From the NCBI RefSeq assembly GCF_036203305.1, contig NZ_CP108131.1, positions 6,820,001 through 6,884,000 of the forward strand: a stretch of DNA of 64,000 nucleotides, read 5' to 3'. The translations under genes and the position numbers were made by a program. Within the stretch, counting starts at the first letter, position 1; the number at the start of each line of letters is the position of its first letter. Under the pieces are notes generated by a model. It was not told the DNA's origin and made no database searches. It saw only the letters and a program-made list of their open reading frames with translations. Shown here piece by piece: positions 17,464 to 26,632 of the stretch. This DNA comes from Streptomyces sp. NBC_00190 (GTDB lineage Bacteria > Actinomycetota > Actinomycetes > Streptomycetales > Streptomycetaceae).

Positions 17464-18249
17464 GTGGCAGCGACGACGACGACACTCAAGACCATCGGCT
17501 CGTACGCGGCGATCGGGGACAGCTTCACCGAGGGCGTGGGGGACCCGGGACCCGGGGATTCTTTTCTCGGCTGGGCGGACCGGCTCGCCGTGCTCCTGGC
17601 CGACCGGCGTGACGAGCACGACTTCCGGTACGCGAACCTGGCCGTGCGCGGCCGGCTCCTCGACCAGATCGTGGCGGAACAGGTCCCGCGGGCCAAGGAG
17701 CTCGCGCCCGACCTCGTGACCTTCTGCGCGGGCGGCAACGACATCATCCGGCCGGGCAGCGACCCCGACGACGTGGCGGAGCGGTTCGAGGCGGCCGTCG
17801 CCGACCTCACCGGGGCCGTCGGCCACGTCATGATCACCACCGGCTTCGACACCCGGGGCGTGCCGGTCCTCAAGCACCTGAGGGGCAAGGTGGCGACGTA
17901 CAGCGCGCACGTCCGCGCGATCGCCGACCGCTACGACTGCCCGGTGCTCGACCTCTGGTCGCTGAAATCCGTACAGGACCGGCGGGCTTGGGACGCCGAC
18001 CGGCTGCACCTGTCGCCCGAGGGGCACACGCGGGTCGCGCTGCGCGCCGCCCAGGTGCTGGGGCTGGAGGTGCCCGCCGACCCCGACCAGCCGTGGCCGC
18101 CGGAGCGGCCGCGCGGCTCGGTGGACGTGACCCGGGACAACATCCAGTGGGCGCGCGAGCACCTGGCGCCGTGGATCGGCCGACGGCTGCGCGGGGAGTC
18201 CTCCGGGGACCACGTGGAGGCGAAGCGGCCCGACCTGCTTCCTTTGTAG
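17464..18249 (+). CDS. SGNH/GDSL-family esterase or lipase
   Basis: 261 aa from GTG 17464 (GAAGGA upstream); an in-frame ATG at 17437 lacks a site. Block I is AAIGDSFTEGVGDP (about residues 13-26), with the catalytic Ser. Block II Gly lies in NLAVRG, block III Asn in FCAGGNDI (about 88-95), and block V is DADRLHLSPEGH (about 178-189), giving the Asp-x2-His pair. No signal peptide, so it is probably cytosolic. Substrate is unknown; the family hydrolyses acyl esters, including acetyl groups on sugars. It is transcribed alone, ahead of the metallo-beta-lactamase gene. Confidence 0.9.
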   Translation: MAATTTTLKTIGSYAAIGDSFTEGVGDPGPGDSFLGWADRLAVLLADRRDEHDFRYANLAVRGRLLDQIVAEQVPRAKELAPDLVTFCAGGNDIIRPGSDPDDVAERFEAAVADLTGAVGHVMITTGFDTRGVPVLKHLRGKVATYSAHVRAIADRYDCPVLDLWSLKSVQDRRAWDADRLHLSPEGHTRVALRAAQVLGLEVPADPDQPWPPERPRGSVDVTRDNIQWAREHLAPWIGRRLRGESSGDHVEAKRPDLLPL

Positions 18250-18361
18250 GAGGCGGCCGGCGGCGTGGACGGGGTCCGCAAGCGGAATCCTTCGGGGCAC
18301 GTGTGCGTTGGGATGGTCGTAGAACGACGACCGTCCTGACCCCACCCTCCCAGGAGGCGCT

Positions 18362-19561
18362 TTGACCGGCTCCCGTCCCCTGCGTCCACGGCTTCGCGCC
18401 CTGCGGCCCGAAGCCTTCGGCGCGGACCCGTCCGGCGCCCGGCTGGAGCGGATCCGCCGCTCGCCGAACTTCGCCGACGGCGTCTTCCAGAATCCGGTCG
18501 GGGCCCGGACCAGGCCTTCGGGGTCGATGGCGGAGTTCGCCAAGATCTACTTCCACAAGGAGCAGCGGCTCCGGCGCAATCCCGGCGCGCCGATCCCCGT
18601 GTACCCGACGACCCTCGCGGAGCTGGCGAAGCCGCCCGTGAGCGGACTGCGGCTCACCTGGATGGGACATTCCAGCGTGCTCGCCGAGATCGACGGCCGG
18701 CGGGTGCTCTTCGACCCGGTGTGGGGCGAGCGGTGCTCCCCTTTCCCCTTCGCCGGCCCCAAGCGGCTGCACCCCGTGCCGGTGCCGCTGGCCTCGCTGG
18801 GGACGGCCGACGTGGTGGTCATCTCGCACGACCACTACGACCACCTCGACCTGCCGACGATCAAGGCGCTGGCCGGTACCGACACGGTCTTCGCCGTCCC
18901 GCTGGGCGTTGGCGCGCACCTGGAGCGCTGGGGCGTACCGGCCGACCGGTTGCGTGAGCTGGACTGGAACGAGAACACGGAGGTCGCCGGGCTCTCGCTG
19001 ACGGCGACCCCCGCCCGGCACTTCTGCGGACGCGGGCTGCGCAACCAGCAGAACACCCTGTGGGCCTCCTGGGTCGTCGCGGGCGACGAGCACCGCATCT
19101 ACCACAGCGGGGACACCGGCTACTTCCCCGGCTTCAAGGAGATCGGGGCCGAGCACGGGCCGTTCGACGCCACGATGATCCAGATCGGGGCCTACTCGGA
19201 GTACTGGCCCGACATCCACATGACGCCCGAGGAGGGCATGCGCGCCCACCTCGACCTGCAGGGCGGCGCCCCGCACGGCACGATGCTGCCGATCCACTGG
19301 GGCACCTTCAACCTGGCCCTCCACCCGTGGGACGAGCCGGGCGAGGGCACCGTGGCCGCGGCCGAGGACACCGGATCGGCGATCGCCCTGCCGATCCCGG
19401 GCCAGCCGTTCGAACCGGGCTCGGCCGATGCCCCGGCGGAGCCCTGGTGGCGGCCGTTCGTGACGGGCGCCGCGGCCGTCCCGGCCGGAACCCCGCGTCC
19501 GATCACGACCGGGCGGCCGCAGGCCGTGATCCACGAGGAGCCCGAGGCCGTCGGGTCCTGA
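18362..19561 (+). CDS. Metallo-beta-lactamase-fold hydrolase, NAPE-PLD-like
   Basis: 399 aa from TTG 18362, accepted because AGGAGG sits about 6 nt upstream and homology begins soon after. Zn ligands: ISHDHYDHLDL (HxHxDH, about residues 157-167), TPARHFCGRG (His about 219), HSGDTGYF (Asp about 245) and IHWGTF near residue 312. The arrangement and length match bacterial proteins related to N-acyl-phosphatidylethanolamine phospholipase D and UlaG. The family acts on lipid or phosphoester substrates. Genuine substrate unknown. A large double hairpin ends the transcript. Confidence 0.88.
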   Translation: MTGSRPLRPRLRALRPEAFGADPSGARLERIRRSPNFADGVFQNPVGARTRPSGSMAEFAKIYFHKEQRLRRNPGAPIPVYPTTLAELAKPPVSGLRLTWMGHSSVLAEIDGRRVLFDPVWGERCSPFPFAGPKRLHPVPVPLASLGTADVVVISHDHYDHLDLPTIKALAGTDTVFAVPLGVGAHLERWGVPADRLRELDWNENTEVAGLSLTATPARHFCGRGLRNQQNTLWASWVVAGDEHRIYHSGDTGYFPGFKEIGAEHGPFDATMIQIGAYSEYWPDIHMTPEEGMRAHLDLQGGAPHGTMLPIHWGTFNLALHPWDEPGEGTVAAAEDTGSAIALPIPGQPFEPGSADAPAEPWWRPFVTGAAAVPAGTPRPITTGRPQAVIHEEPEAVGS

Positions 19562-19628
19562 CGGCCCGCGGCTCGCCGCCGGGCGGCCCCGTCCCCGGCG
19601 GGGCCGGGGCCGCCCGGCGCGGGCCGTC
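19560..19628 (+). terminator. Strong nested-hairpin terminator
   Basis: The outer stem GACGGCCCGCG (19560-19570) pairs with CGCGGGCCGTC (19618-19628). An alternative inner stem GCCGGGCGGCCCC (19578-19590) pairs with GGGGCCGCCCGGC (19606-19618). It starts within the stop codon of the preceding gene. Confidence 0.85.
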
Positions 19629-19821
19629 GCCGGTCCTCGACCGAGGCGGCCCGGCGGATTCGGGCGGCTGTACGAGCGCTCCACCGGGAGCGGGAAGCAC
19701 CCCCGTGAACTTCCCCAACTGGCCGTCCGGCGCGGGACGGTGCGGTCTAGCGTGGGTATCCGGTGATCAACACCCGGCCCCGGGACCGCTGGGGGCCGGG
19801 CCCCACGTACCGAGGACGCCG

Positions 19822-22068
19822 ATGTCCGGACTCCGCGCCGCCCGCCACGCCCCGTCGAGACACGCCGCCACCGGTCCGGGCCGGCAGATACGGCCTCAGC
19901 TGGTCCGCGCTGCCGTGCTGCCCACGCTCGCCGCCGGGCTCAGCGGCACCGCAGCGGTCATCTTCACGCTCCAGCTCGGCGGGGGAGCCGGCGAGCGGGA
20001 CGCCCGGCTCTGGCCGGTGCTCACCGGCTGCGCCCTCCTCGTCCTGGGAGCCCTGGCCGCCGCCCTGCTCGGGGCCCAGCGCGCGGCCAAGGCCGTCCGG
20101 GACCGGTGTGAGTCGCTGCGCCGCTCCAGCGTGCGCGGCCGCCAGGAGCTGCGGACGGCAGCCGACCGGCTGGAGCGGGGCGAGACCCCGCCCCGCCCCG
20201 TGCGTGGCGGGCCGACCGGACCACCGCTCGGCGCCGACCCGGCCGGCGTGGACGAGTTCTGGCTGCTCGCCCAGGAGCTGCGCGGCGCCCGCGAACAGGC
20301 CCACACGACCCTCGTACGGCTGGCCGGCCCGGCCGCGCCGTCCGACAGCGAGCGCAAGGTCGAGGTCTTCGTCAACCTCGCGCGTCGGCTGCAGTCCCTC
20401 GTCCACCGCGAGATCTCGCTGCTGGACGGCCTGGAGGACACGGTCGAGGATCCCGACCTGCTCAAGGAGCTCTTCCACGTCGACCACCTCGCCACCCGCA
20501 TCCGCCGCCACGCCGAGAACCTCGCCGTGCTCGGCGGCGCCGCGTCCCGCCGCCAGTGGACCCGGCCCATCGACCTGAGCGAGGTGCTGCGCTCCTCCGT
20601 GGCGGAGGTCGAGCAGTACACCCGCGTCAAGGTCGTGCCCCCGGCGGGCGGCAGCGTACGCGGCCACGCCGTGGCGGACGTGGTGCACCTGCTGGCCGAA
20701 CTGGTGGAGAACGCCACGGTGTTCTCCGCGCCGGACACCGATGTGGTGCTGCGCGCCGAACGGGTCACTGCCGGGATCGCGGTCGAGGTGGAGGACCGCG
20801 GGCTGGGCATGCCGGGCGAGGAACAGCACCGGATGAACGCCCTGCTCGGCGACCCCGACCAGATCAGCGTCCGGCACCTTCTCGCCGACGGGCGGATCGG
20901 CCTGTTCGTGGTCTCCGCGCTGGCCCGTCGGCACGGGATCGCCGTCGAGCTCAAGTCCAACATCTACGGCGGCGTGCTCGCCGTGCTGGTGCTGCCGCAG
21001 GAGCTGCTGGGCGCGGAGGCGCCGAGCGCCGCAGACGCGGCGGGCGGCTCCCGGGCCACCTCGTGGGGGACCGGGGAGTCGGCGGCGGTGCCGCCGCTGG
21101 AGCCGGTACGGGTGGCCCCGCCACGCCCGGCCCCGGAGCCCCTGCCGGGGCGCGGTGCGCAGAGCGGGGCCGAGGCCTGGGGCGCGGCCGCGCCGGGAGC
21201 CGGCGGTGCGAACGGGCCGATGCCTGTTCCGGCAGCCGCGGCGGAGGCCGGTTCCGGGCGGGAGCCCGGCGCCGGGACGCGGTCCGGGTCTGTGCCGGAG
21301 CCCGGGGCCGGGGCGCGGTCCGGGTCCGTGCCGGAGCCCGGGGCCGGGGTGCCGTCCGGGTCCGGGTCCGGGCCAGAGCCGCTGCGCGGGGCCGTGGCCG
21401 GGGCCCGGCTCCCGCACGCGTCCACGGCTGCGGCAACGCCGCCCGTGGGCCGGCCCCCACACGCATCCTCTGCCCCGGCCACGTCCGTGGCAGGGCCTGC
21501 GGCCGGGCCTGCGGCCGGGCCGGAGACCGGGTCCGGGCAGCGGCCGGGGACTGCCCCCGGGCCCACGCCCGGGGCCGTGGCGGACCCGCGGCTCGGGCGC
21601 GCGGCCGCAGCCGCGTCGGCGCACACGTCCACGGCGGAGCCGGAGCCTGGGGTCGGGATGCAGCTCGGGGACGTGCCCGCGCGGGCGTCCTCGGCTCCGG
21701 CCGCAGCGGGGACCGCGCCCGTGCCGCTGCCCGTGCGCCGGGCCAGGGGCGCCGTCGCAGAAGCGGCGGCGATGCCGCTGCCCGCGCCCCGGGCCGGGGA
21801 CGGAGCCCCGGCTCCGGCGGCGGCCGCGCCGTGGGGTGAGCCCGGGCCCGGGACCGTCGCCGCGGGCGGGAACGGAGAGGCCCGGACCGCGGCGGCCGAG
21901 CGGCCACCGCTGCCCCGGCGGCGGGCCCAGGAACACCTCGCCCCCCAGCTGCGCGACGCGCCCGCCCCGCGGCGGGCCGCCGACAGCGATCAGCGCGTAC
22001 ACGACCCCGGCCTGATGGCCGCCTTCCAACGGGGCTTCGGCCTCGCCCAGTCGGAGAACCAGGTATGA
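19822..22068 (+). CDS. cvnA: Conservon sensor-like histidine kinase CvnA
   Basis: 748 aa from ATG 19822. Two N-terminal hydrophobic helices (about residues 32-52 and 62-85), no obvious extracellular sensor beyond a short loop, a helical dimerisation region (about 150-230), then an HATPase domain with N box LLAELVENATVFS (about 291-303) and G box VEVEDRGLGMPG (about 322-333). The last ~330 residues are Pro/Ala/Gly/Glu-rich disordered sequence with repeats. CvnA proteins resemble eukaryote-like heterotrimeric complexes with CvnB-C-D, in which the GTPase CvnD is the output. The downstream genes overlap it in exactly that order. Confidence 0.93.
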   Translation: MSGLRAARHAPSRHAATGPGRQIRPQLVRAAVLPTLAAGLSGTAAVIFTLQLGGGAGERDARLWPVLTGCALLVLGALAAALLGAQRAAKAVRDRCESLRRSSVRGRQELRTAADRLERGETPPRPVRGGPTGPPLGADPAGVDEFWLLAQELRGAREQAHTTLVRLAGPAAPSDSERKVEVFVNLARRLQSLVHREISLLDGLEDTVEDPDLLKELFHVDHLATRIRRHAENLAVLGGAASRRQWTRPIDLSEVLRSSVAEVEQYTRVKVVPPAGGSVRGHAVADVVHLLAELVENATVFSAPDTDVVLRAERVTAGIAVEVEDRGLGMPGEEQHRMNALLGDPDQISVRHLLADGRIGLFVVSALARRHGIAVELKSNIYGGVLAVLVLPQELLGAEAPSAADAAGGSRATSWGTGESAAVPPLEPVRVAPPRPAPEPLPGRGAQSGAEAWGAAAPGAGGANGPMPVPAAAAEAGSGREPGAGTRSGSVPEPGAGARSGSVPEPGAGVPSGSGSGPEPLRGAVAGARLPHASTAAATPPVGRPPHASSAPATSVAGPAAGPAAGPETGSGQRPGTAPGPTPGAVADPRLGRAAAAASAHTSTAEPEPGVGMQLGDVPARASSAPAAAGTAPVPLPVRRARGAVAEAAAMPLPAPRAGDGAPAPAAAAPWGEPGPGTVAAGGNGEARTAAAERPPLPRRRAQEHLAPQLRDAPAPRRAADSDQRVHDPGLMAAFQRGFGLAQSENQV
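21265..21378 (+). repeat. 36-bp coding tandem repeat in the CvnA tail
   Basis: Two full 36-bp units (21265-21300, 21301-21336) and a diverged third encode GAGARSGSVPEP-like peptides. They lie in the disordered C-terminal tail and are likely length-variable between strains. Confidence 0.8.
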
Positions 22069-22538
22069 CCCCGACCCCTCACCCCAGCAAGGAGCGCACC
22101 CCCATGGGCGGCGAAGTGGCGACGAAGACCGGCAACCGGCTCTCGGACCTCGACTGGCTGCTCAGCGGCCTGGTGCAGCGCGTGCCCTACACGCGCAGCG
22201 CCGTACTCCTCACCGCCGACGGCCTCGTCACCTGCGTGCACGGACTCGACGCGGACAGTGCCGACCACCTGGCGGCGCTGGCCTCCGGGCTGTACTCGCT
22301 CGGGCGGAGCGCCGGATCCCGCTTCGCGGAGGGCTCGGAGGTCCGCCAGGTCGTCGTCGAACTCGACTCCGCGCTCGTCTTCGTGTCGGCCGCCGGCGCC
22401 GGCACCTGCCTGGCGGTCCTCGCCGACCGCGAGGCCGACGCCGGAGTGCTCGGCTACGAGATGGCGATGCTGGTCAAGAGCGTACGTCCGTACCTGGCGG
22501 CCCCGCCGCGTCGGCCCGTCGCCGACCCGGAGCGATGA
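22065..22538 (+). CDS. cvnB: Roadblock/LC7-domain protein CvnB
   Basis: 157 aa from ATG 22065 (ATGA overlap with cvnA); ATG 22104, preceded by AAGGAG, is an alternative 144-aa start. The core from LDWLLSGLVQRVPYTRSAVLLTADGLV to GYEMAMLVKSVRPYL is the roadblock/MglB fold, a small alpha/beta dimer that acts as GTPase-activating or scaffold protein for the Ras-like partner CvnD. No membrane segment. Confidence 0.92.
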   Translation: MTPTPHPSKERTPMGGEVATKTGNRLSDLDWLLSGLVQRVPYTRSAVLLTADGLVTCVHGLDADSADHLAALASGLYSLGRSAGSRFAEGSEVRQVVVELDSALVFVSAAGAGTCLAVLADREADAGVLGYEMAMLVKSVRPYLAAPPRRPVADPER

Positions 22539-22948
22539 GGGGCCGGGCGAGGGGGGTACCGAAGGCGACGCGTGACACACCCTGGCTCGACGACTCGGCG
22601 GGCCGGGTGATGCGCCCGTACACCGCCAGCGGCGGGCGGACCCGGCCCGGAGTCGCGCTCGACCTGCTGTCGCTGATGACCGCGACCGGGGTACGGCCGC
22701 GCGTGCCGCTGGGGGCGGAGCACATCCTCGCCCTGCGGCTGTGCGCGGGCGCCGTGGCGGTCACGGTCGCCGAGGTCGCCGGGCAACTGCGGCTGCCCGC
22801 CGTGGTGGTGAAGGTGCTGCTGTCCGATCTGATGGAACACGGGGCCGTCGTGGCGCAGGCGCCCCGGTTCCCGGGCGGCCGCTCGTTCGCCGCCGATGAC
22901 CAGTCCCTGCTGCGGGCGGTGCTCGATGGTCTCCACAAACGGCTGTGA
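22535..22948 (+). CDS. cvnC: DUF742 winged-helix protein CvnC
   Basis: 137 aa from ATG 22535 (ATGA overlap). It carries the DUF742 features: RVMRPYTASGGRTRP near the start (about residues 24-38), and a winged-helix-like region AVTVAEVAGQLRLPAVVVKVLLSDLMEHGAVV (two pieces, about 73-105). CvnC sits between the roadblock and the GTPase in all conservons and is thought to be part of the complex. It overlaps cvnD by 23 nt. Confidence 0.92.
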   Translation: MRGRARGVPKATRDTPWLDDSAGRVMRPYTASGGRTRPGVALDLLSLMTATGVRPRVPLGAEHILALRLCAGAVAVTVAEVAGQLRLPAVVVKVLLSDLMEHGAVVAQAPRFPGGRSFAADDQSLLRAVLDGLHKRL

Positions 22949-23561
22949 CGCGCCCGCCCCCGACTCCCCGCCCGCGACACTGAAGATCCTGGTCGCGGGC
23001 GGATTCGGGGCGGGCAAGACCACCTTCGTGAGCGCGGTGAGCGAAATCGAGCCGCTGAGCACGGAGGAGCTGGTGAGCGACCTCAGCCGGACCGCCGACC
23101 GGCTGGACGGGGTCGAGGCCAAGGCCACGACCACCGTCGCGCTGGACTTCGGCCGGATCACGCTCGACCAGGGCCACGTGCTCTACCTCTTCGGCACGCC
23201 CGGACAGCACCGCTTCTGGTTCCTGTGGGAGGAGCTGTGCGCGGGCGCGCTCGGGGCGGTGGTGCTCGCCGACACCCGCCGCCTCGCCGACTGCTTCCCC
23301 GCCGTGGACTTCTTCGAGCGGCGCGGGATCGGATTCATCGTCGCCGTCAACGAGTTCGACGGCGGTCACCGCTACGGGCCCGACGAGGTGCGCGAAGCGG
23401 TGGGGCTCGGGCCCGAGGTGCCCGTCGTACGGTGCGACGCGCGCCTGAACAGTTCGGGAACGGGGGCGCTGGCCGCTCTCGTCCGCCATCTCCTGTGCAC
23501 GTTCAAGGAAAGCTCCTTCACAGTCAGCTCTTCGTCTTCGGAGTCGGGGGAACCGCCATGA
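22926..23561 (+). CDS. cvnD: Small GTPase CvnD
   Basis: 211 aa from ATG 22926. P-loop GGFGAGKTTF (about residues 24-33), a switch Thr in TTTVALDFG (about 68-76), the G3-like YLFGTPGQHRFWF (about 87-99) and a NEFDGG segment (about 149-154) in place of the canonical NKxD. The Ras-like switch output of the conservon. The Ser-rich tail (SSSSSESGEPP) leads straight into the next start by ATGA overlap. Confidence 0.93.
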   Translation: MVSTNGCDAPAPDSPPATLKILVAGGFGAGKTTFVSAVSEIEPLSTEELVSDLSRTADRLDGVEAKATTTVALDFGRITLDQGHVLYLFGTPGQHRFWFLWEELCAGALGAVVLADTRRLADCFPAVDFFERRGIGFIVAVNEFDGGHRYGPDEVREAVGLGPEVPVVRCDARLNSSGTGALAALVRHLLCTFKESSFTVSSSSSESGEPP

Positions 23562-24109
23562 CGTACTACGAATCGACCGGACACCTGCTGCTCACGCCCG
23601 TGGACCGGGAGGCGCCCGCGCGCGTCGTCCGGCTGCGCGAACTGGGCCTGGGCGAACGGGTGGACGCCGAACTGGACGCCTTCGCGCGGCGCGTCGCGGA
23701 CGCGCTCGCCGTGCCGTACGCGGGGGTCAACTTCATCGGTGAGGAACGGCAGTTCTTCGCCGGGCTGCACCACGTGGCCGAGGCGCCGGCGAGCGGCTAC
23801 CCGGCGCGGGTGCTGGCCCGCGACCACGGCTACTGCCCGCACGTGGTGGTGCGGCGGCGGGCGCTGGTGCTGGAGGACGTACGGGACTTCGCGCGCTTCG
23901 CCGGGAACGCGGTGGTCGACGAGAGCGGGGTGCGCTCGTACGCGGGCGCGCCGCTGACGGACCGGCGCGGGATCGTCCTGGGGACGGTGTGCGCGGTGGA
24001 CGTGGTGCCGCGCCGGTGGGGGACGGAGGGGCTCGCCACCGTGAAGGCGCTGGCCGCGGAGCTGGTGGAGCTGGTGCACGCCCGGGAGGACCGGCGGCGG
24101 ACCGCGTGA
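23558..24109 (+). CDS. GAF-domain protein linked to the conservon
   Basis: 183 aa from ATG 23558, 4-nt overlap with cvnD. A GAF domain spans about residues 22-175: FARRVADALAVPYAGVNFIGEERQFFAG, then YCPHVVV, SYAGAPLTDRRGIVLGTVCAVD. Such GAF proteins commonly bind small ligands or act as phytochrome-like sensors; no ligand can be named. No kinase or cyclase domain is attached, so it is probably a sensor or regulator of the CvnABCD complex by operon membership. Confidence 0.85.
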   Translation: MTYYESTGHLLLTPVDREAPARVVRLRELGLGERVDAELDAFARRVADALAVPYAGVNFIGEERQFFAGLHHVAEAPASGYPARVLARDHGYCPHVVVRRRALVLEDVRDFARFAGNAVVDESGVRSYAGAPLTDRRGIVLGTVCAVDVVPRRWGTEGLATVKALAAELVELVHAREDRRRTA

Positions 24110-24181
24110 GGCCGCGGATGTCAGTGCCGGGGTCTACGGTCGTGGACGAGGGGTCACCGGTGGCCGGAGAGGAGTCGCGGG

Positions 24182-24547
24182 ATGGGCACCACCGCCAGGG
24201 ACGTCCGCACGATCGCGCTGTCGCTGCCGGACAGCAGCGAGAAGCTCGCCTGGGGCATGCCGACCTTCCGGGTGGGCGGGAAGATCTTCGCCGCGCTCGG
24301 TGACGACGACACCTCGATAGGGGTGAAGTGCCCCAAGGAGGACCGGGCCGAGCTGATCGCGGCGGAGCCGGAGAAGTTCTTCGTGCGCGAAGGCCACGAC
24401 GACGACTACGCCTGGCTGCGGGTCCGCCTGGAGGCGGTGGAGGACGAGGGCGAACTGCGTTCGATCCTGGTCGACTCCTGGCTCCAGGCGGCCCCCAAGC
24501 GGCTGGCGGCGGCCCACCGGGAACTGTCGGCGGACGGCGCGGACTGA
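24182..24547 (+). CDS. MmcQ/YjbR-family DNA-binding-fold protein
   Basis: 121 aa from ATG 24182 with GGAGAGG site. The family pattern is LSLPDSSEKLAWGMPTFRVGGKIFAAL (about residues 13-39) followed by DTSIGVKCPKEDRAELI and the late LRSILVDSWLQAAPKRL. This is the cyanophage-like YjbR fold, a small double-wing structure of uncertain biochemical role. It converges with the transketolase pair. Confidence 0.88.
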   Translation: MGTTARDVRTIALSLPDSSEKLAWGMPTFRVGGKIFAALGDDDTSIGVKCPKEDRAELIAAEPEKFFVREGHDDDYAWLRVRLEAVEDEGELRSILVDSWLQAAPKRLAAAHRELSADGAD

Positions 24548-24563
24548 CTGCGGGCGGCGGCGT

Positions 24564-25466
24564 TCAGTTCGGCGCCCGGAATGCCGTGATGCGCTCCCGC
24601 AGCGACCGCGGGTCCAGGCCGTGCGCCGCGGTGTGCTCGTCGATGGTGCCGTAGCGGCGCAGTTCGGCCCGCGCCACGCCCAGGCCCAGCACCCGGTGGG
24701 GGACGTGGGCCAAGGCGTCGTTCGCCGCCGCCGTGGAGGTGCCCGCGAGGTAGGGCTCGACGAGGACCACGTCGGCGGCGGCGCGACCGGCCGCCTCACG
24801 CACGGCCGCGGCGTCGAAGGGGCGCACGGTGGGGGCGTACAGCACCGTGAGGTCCAGGCCCTCCGTCGCCGCCAGGACGTTGTCCAGCAGCGGGCCGACG
24901 GCGACCACCACGCCCGCCCGCCCCTCCCGTACGGTCCGGAAGCCCAGGCCCGCCACCGGACGCGGGGACGCGTTCGACTGCTGGGAGAGCCGGACGTACA
25001 CCTTGTCGTCACCGGCGGCGTACGCGTGGCGCAGGAGCGCCTCCGCCTCGTCCGGGTGGCCCGGGACGTGGACCGTCCAGCCGTCGAGGGTGTCGAGCAG
25101 CGCCACGTCGCCTGGCGCCATGTGCGTGAAACCGCCGGCCGGCCAGTCGTAGCTGGCGCTCGCGCTGACGAGCACGCCGCCCGTGGCCTGGTGCCCGAAG
25201 TCCAGCTTGACCTGCTCGAACGGCCGCTCCACGAGGAAGCTGGCAAAGGTGTGGACGACCGGCCGCAGTCCGGTGAGGGCCAGGCCGCCGCCGACGCCGA
25301 CGAGGAGCTGTTCCCTGATCCCGACGTTGATCAACCGGTCCGGGTGCCGCTCCTGGGCGGGCCGGAAGCCGTCCATGGTGATCTCCGCGAGCACCAGGGC
25401 AAGCCGGGGGTCCTCGCCGAGGAGGTCCGACGTGACCGAGATGAAGCGTTCCCGCATGGTGTCCAT
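24564..25466 (-). CDS. Transketolase, C-terminal subunit (Pyr/central plus C-terminal domain)
   Basis: 300 aa from ATG 25466, with GGGGAGAG upstream. LINVGIREQLLVGVGGGLALTG (about residues 45-66) contains the catalytic Glu of the pyrimidine-binding domain of thiamine-diphosphate enzymes, and the C-terminal regulatory domain runs to the end (about 180-300). It acts with the N-terminal half encoded 14 nt upstream, together equal to a full transketolase or DXS-like enzyme. It forms part of a heteromeric enzyme transferring two-carbon ketol units. Split transketolases are frequent in actinobacteria and often belong to specialised sugar metabolism. Confidence 0.9.
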   Translation of the reverse strand: MDTMRERFISVTSDLLGEDPRLALVLAEITMDGFRPAQERHPDRLINVGIREQLLVGVGGGLALTGLRPVVHTFASFLVERPFEQVKLDFGHQATGGVLVSASASYDWPAGGFTHMAPGDVALLDTLDGWTVHVPGHPDEAEALLRHAYAAGDDKVYVRLSQQSNASPRPVAGLGFRTVREGRAGVVVAVGPLLDNVLAATEGLDLTVLYAPTVRPFDAAAVREAAGRAAADVVLVEPYLAGTSTAAANDALAHVPHRVLGLGVARAELRRYGTIDEHTAAHGLDPRSLRERITAFRAPN

Positions 25467-25480
25467 GTCTCTCCCCGCCC

Positions 25481-26182
25481 TCAGAACTTCTTCTCGACAC
25501 GGGCGACCACGACGTGCGGCCGACCGGGATGCGGCTCTGTGAACGCGGCGTGCAGCGCGGCGTGGTCCCGCCCGTCCACGGTGGCCGCGGACCAGTCGGC
25601 CGCCTCGAAGCGGGCCGCGATCCCCCCGGGCCAGCCGTGCGTCGCGGAGTCGTTGTCGATCACCACCGTGTGCAGCCGCTCCAGCCCGGCGGAGCCCGCG
25701 TAGGCGAGCGCCTCGTGGTTGCTGCCCTCGTCCAGCTCGGCATCCCCGATCAGCACCCACACCGCCGGGTCGTCCAGTCCCTGGGCGCGCAGCCCGAGCG
25801 CGCTGCCCACGGCGAGCGGCAGTCCGTGCCCGAGGGACCCGCTGCCGATCTCCACACCGGGAACGAGGGTGCGGTCCGGGTGGTGCCCGAGGGGGGAGTC
25901 GTAGGAGCCGAAGCCGGGCAGCCACTCGACGGGGAAGAACCCCTTGGCGGCGAGGACGGCGTAGTACGCCATCGGCCCGTGACCCTTGGACAGCAGGAAC
26001 CGGTCCCGCCCGGTGTCCTCGGCGGTCCGGGGCGTCACCCGCAGCACCCGGTCGTAGAGCACCCACAGCACGTCGAGGGTGGAGGTGGCGGCGGGGCCGT
26101 GCTTCTCGGCCCCGGTCATGAGGCCGATCAGCCGGCCCAGATCCTCGTAGCGGAAACCCGTGTCCGCGGTTGCCTGCGTCAT
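25481..26182 (-). CDS. Transketolase, N-terminal subunit (ThDP/PP domain)
   Basis: 233 aa from ATG 26182. LLSKGHGPMAYYAVLAAKG (about residues 63-81) and GSLGHGLPLAVGSALG (about 115-130) are the transketolase thiamine-diphosphate motifs. VWVLIGDAELDEGSNHEAL (about 141-159) is the GDG-x(n)-N motif binding Mg-diphosphate, with GDA in place of GDG. Together with the downstream half it makes a complete ThDP enzyme. Weak ribosome-binding site; an upstream TTG at 26203 in the same frame with GAGG is possible. Confidence 0.9.
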   Translation of the reverse strand: MTQATADTGFRYEDLGRLIGLMTGAEKHGPAATSTLDVLWVLYDRVLRVTPRTAEDTGRDRFLLSKGHGPMAYYAVLAAKGFFPVEWLPGFGSYDSPLGHHPDRTLVPGVEIGSGSLGHGLPLAVGSALGLRAQGLDDPAVWVLIGDAELDEGSNHEALAYAGSAGLERLHTVVIDNDSATHGWPGGIAARFEAADWSAATVDGRDHAALHAAFTEPHPGRPHVVVARVEKKF

Positions 26183-26329
26183 GCATCGATCGTGCAACCT
26201 CAAGTGTGGTCGAGGTCAAGAAGCTCCCGCCCCGGACCGGGGAGCGGAAAGGTGCGCGCGACCACCCCACGAAGTGCGGTATCGTTCTCCTGCGCGTTCA
26301 ACCAGGGGAAAGCCCAGGTCAGCGCGCAT

Positions 26330-26404
<75 letters not shown>

Positions 26405-26432
26405 TAGAGGTTCGCCTCGTAGTCGCAGTTCA

Positions 26433-26464
26433 GAACCCTGTCTCACTTCGGTGAGGCAGGGTTC
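26433..26464 (+). terminator. tRNA terminator, copy 1
   Basis: GAACCCTGTCTCAC-TTCG-GTGAGGCAGGGTTC, a 14-bp stem with one G-T pair and a TTCG tetraloop, followed by TTGTG. Homologous to the hairpin at 46501-46534. Confidence 0.85.
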
Positions 26465-26515
26465 TTGTGCGTTCTCTGGAGCTGTCGCGTCACATTTCTT
26501 CACAGCCGCTGACGA

Positions 26516-26632
26516 TCACGCCACACCAGCCAGCAGCTCGCCCAGCTTGTCCGAACCGCCCGTGAGGCTCTGTGGGTCGGGGTGAACGTAGCCCCGCTTG
26601 GTGAACGACAGGTCGCTGTGCCCGGCCGACGA
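26516..26632 (-). pseudogene. Integrase C-terminal remnant next to tRNA-Pro copy 1
   Basis: The last ~38 codons of a tyrosine recombinase remain: AGHSDLSFTKRGYVHPDP near the start of the fragment and GSDKLGELLAGVA at the end. They include the catalytic Tyr of the FTKxxYVHPD motif. The upstream catalytic Arg and His regions are absent and replaced by unrelated sequence. The fragment closely matches the integrase tail at 46592-46871, including the spacing to the tRNA. It is a relic of an integrative element that once used this tRNA gene. No partner att site was found to its right within the window up to the second tRNA. Confidence 0.85.
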